This document shows, one piece after another, positions 14,273 through 20,165 of a DNA stretch of 20,166 nucleotides (position 1 is its first letter; each line of letters starts with the position of its first letter). Below the pieces are notes generated by a model. It ran no database searches. It saw only the letters and a list, made by a program, of their open reading frames with translations, and was not told where the DNA came from. Origin of the DNA: a virus. The position numbers were made by a program, and so were the translations under genes. The stretch spans positions 1 to 20,166 of IMG/VR virus record IMGVR_UViG_3300042391_000824. The stretch is one strand, 5' to 3'.

Positions 14273-15463
14273 CTAAAACTTTAAGTGTTCTCGTAAGTGT
14301 GTATCAAATATAAGCCCATTACAATACTCTCTATTCTCATCCGCGATACCCATAGCAACCTCAATACGTTCTTTCCACTCACTATCACTCATATCCCTTA
14401 GCCACTCTATATTACGGATTAAAGCGGGAATCCAACTACTATCATTTTGTTCAATTCGTTTTGAAATATCCCAATTAGAGTATATATCCCATAACTCATC
14501 CGTATAAAGAGAACGATAGGGAGTAAGCATATTCACTTCCATTAACTTATGTGCTAAGGGGTCCGTATGTATAAAGGGTTTACCTAAGTATAATAGTTTA
14601 GTAGTTTTCTCATTGAACTTAATAAGATGTAAGTAAGGCGATATAATAGTAAACGTTTCATACACTACTTCTATTTGTGAGTGTATAGTATGTTCTATAA
14701 ACTGATGTGTATAAGAATCCTTATGTATTCCATTGTTTTGACCTGAATTGGATAGGTATGGATTAAAATAGGGAGAAGTGTAGTTTAATAACGGCGAATA
14801 TCTTTGATTGTGTGTAGGAGATGTATTTGTCGTAAACTTTAATCCAATATTCTCATTCGTAAAGAAATGTTTAGCTAACCCCATCCTCACCCTATCCGTC
14901 AACTTATTAATATGTAGACCTACTCTATGTTGTTTAGGATATCCACTAAATACCTCACCCCCATAGAAAAACATCTCACCGGGAAAGACCTCATTGTTAT
15001 AATAGCTTTGTATCCCTACCTTATTAGAAAACTTAAAGTTATTGTACCCAATGAAAGGTATATCCCATACTACCTTTACACCCTTCATTTTCTCTATTCT
15101 TTCTAATAAAGTAGTTGATGTTCGTGTTTCATTCAACATAAAATAATCTTCGGTATGTTTTGCTACAACAATTAGGACCTTTGTACTTTCATCTAAACCC
15201 TCTAACCTATCTAATAGAGCGAGATAATCACTTTCCATTAGACCATGTTTGGTTATCAATAAAACATTAATCCATCCGGCTTTAAATGGAGTAGAAAGGA
15301 TTTGTTGTGGATTAGTAAACTCCCAATGGAAATTATACTCATCTAATTTAAAATGACGAGTATCGGATTTGATTGACCACTCTTTTGATATTTCATTTAT
15401 TTCATCCTTTGTCCAAAAGTAAGGTTCGATAGACATCCAATCTGCAATATAGTTTATATCCAT
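14273..15463 (-). CDS. Glycosyltransferase-like protein, paralogue A
   Basis: In this 396-residue protein, HRVGLHINKLTDRVRM (179-194) and NEKTTKLLYLGKPFIHTDP (284-302) align with the neighbouring gene's KRIGFHMG and TEKILKNILLGKPFINTDP. The TEK-x-LxGKPF pattern also occurs in the cassette protein at 6388. These belong to a GT-B-like family common in marine phages. An upstream VYETF segment precedes the motif in both paralogues. It overlaps the preceding paralogue's stop by 10 bases, pointing to coupled translation and possibly a heteromer. It is probably a sugar-transfer or sugar-binding enzyme; the donor and acceptor are unknown. Confidence 0.68.
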   Translation of the reverse strand: MDINYIADWMSIEPYFWTKDEINEISKEWSIKSDTRHFKLDEYNFHWEFTNPQQILSTPFKAGWINVLLITKHGLMESDYLALLDRLEGLDESTKVLIVVAKHTEDYFMLNETRTSTTLLERIEKMKGVKVVWDIPFIGYNNFKFSNKVGIQSYYNNEVFPGEMFFYGGEVFSGYPKQHRVGLHINKLTDRVRMGLAKHFFTNENIGLKFTTNTSPTHNQRYSPLLNYTSPYFNPYLSNSGQNNGIHKDSYTHQFIEHTIHSQIEVVYETFTIISPYLHLIKFNEKTTKLLYLGKPFIHTDPLAHKLMEVNMLTPYRSLYTDELWDIYSNWDISKRIEQNDSSWIPALIRNIEWLRDMSDSEWKERIEVAMGIADENREYCNGLIFDTHLREHLKF

Positions 15464-16710
15464 CCTAATTCTTTTATCCTATCAAAGATTGAAGTATTGT
15501 AATATACATCTTCGAAGTGTTTAATATTTTCTTGTGCGATAAGGTTTGCTTCATTTATCAAATCGTTATACTCCGTTTCATCCATATCTAACAATTGTTG
15601 AATTCTCTCAAATAATAAATCTAACCACATTGTGTTACCTACCTCTATGTAAGTATCTTTATTGCAATAACTAGCATTATACATTTGTAACAACTCTGGT
15701 CCTAATAAACAATCATATTGTTGAAACCCATACTCTTTTACTAAATGATACATAACAGGATCAGTATTAATAAAAGGTTTACCTAATAAAATATTCTTTA
15801 ATATTTTTTCAGTAGGTTTTCGATGTGCCTTAGATGGTTCTTTGGTATTAGTTTCATATACTATATCGATATCTGAATTGATAAATAGTTTAGCTAACCC
15901 TAAGAAATAATTTGGTGGGTGATACCCATGCTCTGCGTTTTTGTTTGGATTGTACCTTAGTGTACTATTTCGTTCTATAAAGTAAGAATCATGCTCCATA
16001 TACTTTTCTAATGGATAATTAGTTTCACTTAATAATCTATTATGATGTACGAACTGATGTTTATAGTTAATAGTTAAAAACATTTTAGGATGTGATATAT
16101 AATCCGTAGTAACAAATCGTTTAACCAGTCTATACCTTTCACCGATACCATTACCGATTGTGCCCATATGAAACCCAATTCGTTTATCTTTTTTTAATCT
16201 ACTGAATACATCTTTGTTATAATAGAAATTGGTAATACCATCTCCACTCAATTCTTTTTGTAAATTAATATAATCGTAGAAATATATTTTGGGTTCAAAC
16301 ACTGCCGTATCTGTATTAATCAATGGTGCGTTATGTATAACCTTTATATTATTACATTTAGAAATTTTATCAAACATTATATCCTCAATCTCACCTCTAA
16401 TACTAAATATGCTTTGTTCTAAATTACCACCAATGATTATAATCTTTACATCCGTATTGATATATTTGTTTACTATATCACATAACGGTTGGTAATCCTC
16501 AGCGAACATTCCTATCTTTATAATATGAATTATGTCACTACACAAATCCGTATCAGGTATAGTTGTACCTACAACGTGCTCAATGGTATATCCACCCCAG
16601 TCACATTTTTGTTCCGTAAAATTTTTGGTAAGGTCTTTGATTTCATCCAATTCTGCGTATGTGAAAAGTAACCCATTATCCTGCCGTTGATAGAAATTTA
16701 TTTTCTTCAT
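15454..16710 (-). CDS. Glycosyltransferase-like protein, paralogue B
   Basis: I start at ATG 16710 (MKKINFYQRQDNG), which gives 418 residues. The frame stays open to 16782, but the upstream 24 residues (MRLKFSRIGK onward) are encoded by AT-rich leader DNA and look non-coding. Motifs, in 418-residue numbering, are KRIGFHMG (about 176-183), a VYETNTKE segment and TEKILKNILLGKPFINTDP (about 300-318), all shared with the downstream paralogue in the same order. The two therefore arose by tandem duplication and then diverged substantially. This is the first gene after the palindrome and terminator at 16855-16924. Confidence 0.7.
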   Translation of the reverse strand: MKKINFYQRQDNGLLFTYAELDEIKDLTKNFTEQKCDWGGYTIEHVVGTTIPDTDLCSDIIHIIKIGMFAEDYQPLCDIVNKYINTDVKIIIIGGNLEQSIFSIRGEIEDIMFDKISKCNNIKVIHNAPLINTDTAVFEPKIYFYDYINLQKELSGDGITNFYYNKDVFSRLKKDKRIGFHMGTIGNGIGERYRLVKRFVTTDYISHPKMFLTINYKHQFVHHNRLLSETNYPLEKYMEHDSYFIERNSTLRYNPNKNAEHGYHPPNYFLGLAKLFINSDIDIVYETNTKEPSKAHRKPTEKILKNILLGKPFINTDPVMYHLVKEYGFQQYDCLLGPELLQMYNASYCNKDTYIEVGNTMWLDLLFERIQQLLDMDETEYNDLINEANLIAQENIKHFEDVYYNTSIFDRIKELGWI

Positions 16711-16854
16711 TATAACATATTTAGTTTGTGTACTACACATATAAGTATATGATTTTCCTATACGTGAAAATTTTAACCTCACAATATTTGTGTACCAGGT
16801 TCATATATAAAAAAAAATTAATTTGTCGCATTACAAGAAATGGAGAAGTCGTAT

Positions 16855-16883
16855 TTTTGATATCACATTTTGTGACATCAAAA
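16855..16883. repeat. Near-perfect 29-base palindrome, candidate operator
   Basis: The arms TTTTGATATCACA and TGTGACATCAAAA surround a 3-base centre, with a single mismatch. The element is between the terminator at 16895-16924 and the leader of the gene at 16710. Without a following T-run on either strand it is unlikely to be a terminator. The dimeric dyad suggests a regulator binding site or protein-bound structure. Confidence 0.55.
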
Positions 16884-16894
16884 TTTTGGACATG

Positions 16895-16924
16895 AAAAAA
16901 CCGGATAGATTTCTCTACCCGGCT
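16895..16924 (-). terminator. Rho-independent terminator after the histone-like gene
   Basis: On the minus strand, CCGGGTAGA pairs with TCTATCCGG around a GAAA tetraloop (one G-T wobble), extended by AG/TT at the base, and is followed by TTTTTT. It lies about 33 bases past the stop of the histone-like gene and should close the transcript coming from 19184. Confidence 0.9.
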
Positions 16925-16956
16925 CTTTACACTATGAAAAACTAACCAATTAAATT

Positions 16957-17337
16957 TTACTCGAACTCAGTCTCTAACTCCTTAGCTACTGCTCTGCTCT
17001 TTTTTGCTGTCTTAATACTATGCTCACTCATTCTGACTAGGACCTCTTGCTCTATGTACTTATTAGCTAGGTTAGTGTTTACAAATCTTTTTAGTGTCTT
17101 ACTTCTATATACTACACTATATACGTCTTGCATTAAGTTCTCTGAATAGTTAGTTACTATCTTATACATTTTTTGGTATTGTGCTTTGATTGCTTCCTTT
17201 TTTGTCACTTTCTTTGCTACTATCTTTTTAGCTACCGCCTTTGTTTGTTTCTTAGCTACTACCTTCTTTTTAGGTTGTGCTTTCTTTGTTACTGACTTAG
17301 TTACTTTCTTTGCTTTCATTGTTACTTTCTTACTCAT
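16957..17337 (-). CDS. Lys/Ala-rich histone H1-like protein
   Basis: In this 126-residue protein, residues 1-50 are a low-complexity basic arm of KK-A/V repeats (KKVVAKKQTKAVAKKIVAKK), as in bacterial histone H1-like proteins (Hc1/AlgP type tails). Residues 51-126 are a mixed helical domain with QYQKMYKIVTNYSENL and VLVRMSEHSIKTAKKS. The arm should bind DNA or RNA without specificity. The gene uses the AATAACATTATG leader type seen before the other small genes, and is followed by the strong terminator. A role in packing or shutting down DNA is plausible; the C-terminal domain is unrecognised. Confidence 0.82.
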   Translation of the reverse strand: MSKKVTMKAKKVTKSVTKKAQPKKKVVAKKQTKAVAKKIVAKKVTKKEAIKAQYQKMYKIVTNYSENLMQDVYSVVYRSKTLKRFVNTNLANKYIEQEVLVRMSEHSIKTAKKSRAVAKELETEFE

Positions 17338-17393
17338 AATGTTATTGTTTATATGTTATTGTTTTAAAGAATTTATTTTTGTTACCGGTCCTA

Positions 17394-17684
17394 TTAGTTA
17401 AGTCCGTATTGTGTTAATATGTTATTGCCTTCAGCTACCCGCTCTATTTTTTTGTTACGTTGCTTTACTACATCATTCATTGCCTCACCCATTGCCATAG
17501 TCATACCCATCATTTCGGGAGTCGATTGAAAGGGACCATTTTCATCATTGAATAATTTTTCAAGTGTTTGTATCGTAGCTTCGGCAGTATGTTTAGGTGT
17601 CCTGTCACTATGTACTATTGCTACTAATACTGAATACAATTGGCTTATTGCATTTTGTTCGTTTGTTAGTTCTCTTTTACTCAT
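17394..17684 (-). CDS. Small helical protein of unknown function
   Basis: The 96-residue protein is mostly helical, with hydrophobic heptads (NAISQLYSVLVAIVHSD and TIQTLEKLF), a Met-rich stretch (PEMMGMTMAMGEAMN) and a basic region RNKKIERVAEG. No family is recognised. It lies 56 bases ahead of the histone-like gene and 17 bases after the 56-residue gene. The leader (AAAATAATAACAATG) is A-rich without a Shine-Dalgarno site, consistent with Bacteroidota initiation. Confidence 0.75.
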   Translation of the reverse strand: MSKRELTNEQNAISQLYSVLVAIVHSDRTPKHTAEATIQTLEKLFNDENGPFQSTPEMMGMTMAMGEAMNDVVKQRNKKIERVAEGNNILTQYGLN

Positions 17685-17701
17685 TGTTATTATTTTAATG
17701 T

Positions 17702-17872
17702 TTATTTATTATAGTACCATAATTCTTGTTCCGCATTCCATTCATATCCTAAGTTCACCGCCGTTTCAGCAAATCCATCCTCGTCAAAATCGTCAGTATC
17801 GAACTCGCCAAAATCATAACCTAATTCATATAGGGCTTCATATAGTTCGTTGTCAGTTTGTCCTTTATTCAT
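17702..17872 (-). CDS. Small acidic protein, 56 residues
   Basis: From ATG 17872 to TAA 17702-17704 this encodes 56 residues, beginning MNKGQTDNELYEALYELGY and ending NAEQELWYYNK. It is strongly acidic, with a DFGEFDTDDFDEDGF core and repeated Tyr/Trp residues. It fits exactly in the gap between the 151-residue and 96-residue genes and has the same AATAACACAATG leader. The acidity resembles DNA-mimic anti-restriction or anti-nuclease proteins, but size alone is not proof. Confidence 0.78.
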   Translation of the reverse strand: MNKGQTDNELYEALYELGYDFGEFDTDDFDEDGFAETAVNLGYEWNAEQELWYYNK

Positions 17873-17884
17873 TGTGTTATTATT

Positions 17885-18340
17885 TTATTTGTTTTCAGTA
17901 ATTTCAGCTAAAATACTTTTGTATACTTCATACATAGCCTTTTTATTACCAATTAAATTATCACCACTATTAAGTGGTATATTTGGATTAAGGATATATG
18001 TACCATGTTTAGCATTATGTTGTTTGGCAATAGGTTTAATATAAATCGGTGTGCTACATTCTGCAATTACACGTGTAGGTACGGCGTAACCAAATGTTGC
18101 AGTTGAATTATGATTTTTAAAATTACTATCTTCATACGGACGACCTATTGTCATACGAATTGTATTGGTATACCATTCATCATTTCTATCTTGAAATAGT
18201 AATACTAATAATGAACCAGCTGGTATATCCTTTGATTTTAAATGATATGTTCCACCCACTACGTTGTTATTATATTTGCTATCATTAGCAGCCATAAAAT
18301 AAATGTTAGATTTTGTTTGTTTTGTTTTACTCTTGTTCAT
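17885..18340 (-). CDS. Unrecognised protein, 151 residues
   Basis: The protein has a basic N-terminus (MNKSKTKQTKSN) and a beta-rich body (GTYHLKSKDIPAGSLLVLLF, TIRMTIGRP, GYAVPTRVIAECSTPIYIKP). The GTYHLKSKDIPAGSLLVLL piece looks like a small beta-barrel. No catalytic motif is visible. It starts 14 bases after the GIY-YIG nuclease ends and precedes the 56-residue gene by 12 bases. The N-terminal charged stretch might bind nucleic acid. Confidence 0.75.
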   Translation of the reverse strand: MNKSKTKQTKSNIYFMAANDSKYNNNVVGGTYHLKSKDIPAGSLLVLLFQDRNDEWYTNTIRMTIGRPYEDSNFKNHNSTATFGYAVPTRVIAECSTPIYIKPIAKQHNAKHGTYILNPNIPLNSGDNLIGNKKAMYEVYKSILAEITENK

Positions 18341-18353
18341 ATTGTTTGTTTTA

Positions 18354-18671
18354 TTATTTATGTGTTGAATTTAATTTATAATGATAATTTTGTAAGTACA
18401 TTGTTTCTAACTTATGTGCCTCAGCCTTACCCCTTACTACGTCCTTAACAAATACATCATATACATTTGCTCCGTATTTTCTCATATCATTGTATAAGGC
18501 CCAGTCTTTACTTTCCATCTTTGCTCTACTACAATGTTTTTGAAACCTGCGTACTGCACTATAATTGAATGCTCTACCAATACACGCGGTAACTCCTATA
18601 TAACACTTGCCGTTAATAGTGTTTACAATTTCGTATATAATGTGATTTCTGTCACTTCGTTTTTTACGCAT
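18354..18671 (-). CDS. GIY-YIG family endonuclease
   Basis: In this 105-residue protein, IIYEIVNTINGKCYIGVT (11-28) is the GIY-YIG core (IY...YIG), with RRFQKH (41-46) and the acidic metal ligand Glu89 in KLETMYLQNY. The length equals the catalytic domain alone, with no DNA-binding extension, as in small free-standing phage GIY-YIG nucleases (Seg-like or homing-type). It could act in recombination, host DNA breakdown or as a mobile intron-less homing nuclease. The ATG follows the stop of a 34-residue membrane peptide gene by one base, so the two are translated together. Confidence 0.9.
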   Translation of the reverse strand: MRKKRSDRNHIIYEIVNTINGKCYIGVTACIGRAFNYSAVRRFQKHCSRAKMESKDWALYNDMRKYGANVYDVFVKDVVRGKAEAHKLETMYLQNYHYKLNSTHK

Positions 18672-18672
18672 A

Positions 18673-18777
18673 TTACTTACTTTTAATTGTTTGAATAATT
18701 GTTTTGATTAATACCGACCCGAATAAACAAAGTGCGGTGATAATGATAAACTCTAAAATTGTAATTGATTGACCCAT
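18673..18777 (-). CDS. 34-residue single-pass membrane peptide
   Basis: From ATG 18777 to TAA 18673-18675, encoding MGQSITILEF, then a hydrophobic stretch IIITALCLFGSVLIKTII, then a basic end QTIKSK. One membrane helix with positive C-terminus predicts N-out/C-in. The stop is one base from the GIY-YIG nuclease start (TAATATG), supporting that it is real. Small phage membrane peptides can modulate holin, toxin or immunity functions, and no specific assignment is possible. Confidence 0.7.
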   Translation of the reverse strand: MGQSITILEFIIITALCLFGSVLIKTIIQTIKSK

Positions 18778-18810
18778 AATTGATAAAATTGATTGATTAA
18801 AAAAATTGAT
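18763..18810. repeat. Four copies of AATTGAT around the start of the small membrane gene
   Basis: AATTGAT occurs at 18763, 18778, 18787 and 18804 on the plus strand. Three lie in the gap between the 18810 gene and the membrane peptide gene. The cluster may be a weak operator or just AT-rich drift. Confidence 0.35.
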
Positions 18811-19184
18811 TAAGCCCAATACATAATAAGGATATTTTGAATTTGCTTAGGTCCTAATCCTAATGCTTTTAACTCACGCTTAACATCAGGCATAAATTTC
18901 TTACTAACCTGTCCGTAGCTCATAGGGTATTGAGCAATGATACGATTAATTTGTACGCTCTCAGCTTTTAACATACTGAAAAACTCACACGCCTTTTTAA
19001 TTTCAGGCTTATTTCTACATACTACTTTGTGACTCTTACCTAAAAAATCTTTGAAAATTACAATTGAATTAGGTTTAACCGCGTTACTCATTTTAGTAGC
19101 CGCCATATTAATATAAACGGGTCTGGCATTACGGGCAGTATTATAAGCCACGTCTGAAAATTGATTTGTCATTTTGTTATTCAT
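18810..19184 (-). CDS. Small basic protein of unknown function
   Basis: The frame is open from 19232, but that ATG overlaps the -7 box TATCTTTA, so I start at ATG 19184 (MNNKMTNQFSD; MTNQ four codons later is an alternative). The product is 124 residues and basic, with PNSIVIFKDFLGKSHKVVCRN and a helical C-terminus with MSYGQVSKKFMPDVKRELKALGLGPKQI, a plausible helix-hairpin-helix-like GLGPKQI motif that would favour DNA or RNA contact. No family is recognised. It begins the run of small genes that ends at the terminator 16895-16924. Confidence 0.75.
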   Translation of the reverse strand: MNNKMTNQFSDVAYNTARNARPVYINMAATKMSNAVKPNSIVIFKDFLGKSHKVVCRNKPEIKKACEFFSMLKAESVQINRIIAQYPMSYGQVSKKFMPDVKRELKALGLGPKQIQNILIMYWA

Positions 19185-19231
19185 ATATAATTTTTTTTTA
19201 ATGTGAGGGGCTACTCGCGCTACCCAATACA

Positions 19232-19261
19232 TAAAGATAACACTATTTTTGAGACTAACAA
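19232..19261 (-). promoter_or_regulatory. Promoter for the small-gene operon (18810 to 16957)
   Basis: On the minus strand, TTG (19261-19259), 19 bases, then TATCTTTA (19239-19232). The leader to ATG 19184 is about 45 bases and contains a GC-rich patch (GGGTAGCGCGAGTAGCCCC). The upstream in-frame ATG at 19232 lies in the -7 box and cannot be transcribed. Confidence 0.65.
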
Positions 19262-19343
19262 TAGGTAAAAGGAACTATTTTAAAAATTCTTTATTGAGTA
19301 TCAACAAGTTATGAATATGTTTTATTGTAATATGGTAGGACCG

Positions 19344-19401
19344 GCATAAGTCATTGACATACAACTACTTACATAAGTCACTCAAAATCAATGACTTATG
19401 C
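19344..19401. repeat. 14-bp inverted repeat with an internal third copy
   Basis: GCATAAGTCATTGA (19344-19357) and its exact complement TCAATGACTTATGC (19388-19401) flank a 30-base spacer. CATAAGTCA occurs again at 19372-19380, nearer the right arm. The left or the middle copy could pair with the right arm, giving two exclusive hairpins. The 306-base gap 19185-19490 holds this element, the promoter at 19232 and the terminator at 19422, with no convincing gene. Confidence 0.7.
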
Positions 19402-19421
19402 TATTTTACCCTTCATATTAG

Positions 19422-19452
19422 AAAAAATCTAAATATATTCGATATTTTTAGA
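19422..19452 (-). terminator. AT-rich terminator after the metalloprotease gene
   Basis: On the minus strand TCTAAA and TTTAGA, then ATAT/ATAT inside one mismatch and a CGA-centred loop, form a stem, followed by TTTTTT. It lies about 40 bases past the TAG stop of the SprT-like gene. The stem lacks GC pairs, so it may be weaker than the other two. Confidence 0.6.
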
Positions 19453-19490
19453 TAATTTTCATTTCACACCGGGGGTAAATTAAATAATTT

Positions 19491-19850
19491 CTAACGAAAT
19501 AAATCTTTTCTACATTTCCATTTCATTTTATCCGCTAACTCATTGGCTTGAATTTCTAAGGGATTGTCGTAGTAATTGTAAATTGTATCGTATTCGTAGT
19601 ATTTTTTTGTGCTTTGTTTGTAGTGTACCCATTCATGTATAATAGTAGAAATGATTTCCACTACTGATGTATGCTTATTTTTATAAACTGAAATTATATT
19701 ATCTTCGAAATCATAATCACCACAATCATCGCCCGTACTATGCCACTCTAATTCGGGCAGGTACTTACGCCTGTAATTCAAGCCCACATTGCTTTTGCAC
19801 CAATTCATTACTCTTATGGCGTGATGTCTTTTAAATTGTTTTATATTCAT
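19491..19850 (-). CDS. SprT-like zinc metalloprotease
   Basis: This 119-residue protein carries HEWVH at 72-76 (HExxH zinc-protease motif with His72, Glu73 and His76) in helix IISTIIHEWVHYKQS, and a likely third ligand in NPLEIQANELADK (97-108). The N-terminus is a short helical domain with MNWCKSNVGLN. Small SprT-like peptidases occur in phages and act on unknown proteins. Some resemble SPRTN, which clears DNA-protein crosslinks. The stop is TAG. Its ATG is 12 bases after the structured RNA's T-run, so the RNA may act as its leader or attenuator. Confidence 0.82.
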   Translation of the reverse strand: MNIKQFKRHHAIRVMNWCKSNVGLNYRRKYLPELEWHSTGDDCGDYDFEDNIISVYKNKHTSVVEIISTIIHEWVHYKQSTKKYYEYDTIYNYYDNPLEIQANELADKMKWKCRKDLFR

Positions 19851-19861
19851 TCTATTAGTTT

Positions 19862-19969
19862 AAAAAAAGAACGGATTAGGTGGTCGCTTATTTTGATAAG
19901 GGGTAAATATAAAGGGAGTAACCAAGCAACCATTGTAGAATAGTGTTTATTCTGTCCTAATCCGTTATA
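19862..19969 (-). ncRNA. Candidate structured RNA: three-way junction closed by a terminator-like stem
   Basis: Just after a strong promoter (predicted start near 19969), the minus strand reads P1 5' arm AACGGATTAGG (19966-19956), then hairpin P2 AGAATA-AACAC-TATTCT (19953-19937), then P3 GGTTGCT (19931-19925) pairing with AGCGACC (19888-19882, one G-U), then the exact P1 3' arm CCTAATCCGTT (19880-19870), then CTTTTTTT. P1 is 11 perfect pairs closing about 75 bases. Promoter, closed fold and T-run suggest either a trans-acting small RNA of about 105 nt or a terminating leader controlling the protease gene 12 bases on. No known riboswitch or RNA family is recognised. Confidence 0.65.
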
Positions 19970-20165
19970 ACATAAAGATACGATTTATATTTTTATCAGC
20001 CAAATTATATTCAATCTTTTTATGTGAACTAAGTGTATAAAAATATCCTCTAAAAAATTTTGCGGTCCGACTGAATGGATGGATAAGGTCTATTCTCAGC
20101 TTTGATACCGATTGATTACACTCACACCTCTTTGTAACCCTTATGTGTGTTGAATTGTGGGGGTT
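19965..20165 (-). CDS. Possible 3' end of an upstream gene, cut by window edge
   Basis: A frame open from the window edge runs 66 codons to TAA at 19965-19967. The tail of the translation (for example KFFRGYFYTLSSHKKIEYN) has no recognised motif. The region is GC-richer than average, so an open frame by chance is possible, and the frame reads through the promoter at 19973-20003. Promoters overlapping preceding gene ends are common here, so it may be real. Only the neighbouring sequence can decide. Confidence 0.25.
   Translation of the reverse strand, partial: NPHNSTHIRVTKRCECNQSVSKLRIDLIHPFSRTAKFFRGYFYTLSSHKKIEYNLADKNINRIFML
19973..20003 (-). promoter_or_regulatory. Promoter for the structured RNA and metalloprotease gene
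   Basis: On the minus strand, TTG (20003-20001), 20 bases, then TATCTTTA (19980-19973). The predicted transcript start falls 3-6 bases from the first base of the P1 stem, so the RNA would begin almost exactly with its closing helix. Confidence 0.65.

Noticed and set aside
13619-14313. Several plus- and minus-strand frames inside the acidic coiled-coil gene
   Set aside because: They overlap a longer minus-strand gene with strong acidic and coiled-coil composition and lack independent signals.
16835-16894. Minus-strand frame of about 20 codons starting right after the terminator T-run
   Set aside because: It has no leader, spans the palindrome and its product has no recognisable feature. It could be chance in a region without other coding signs.
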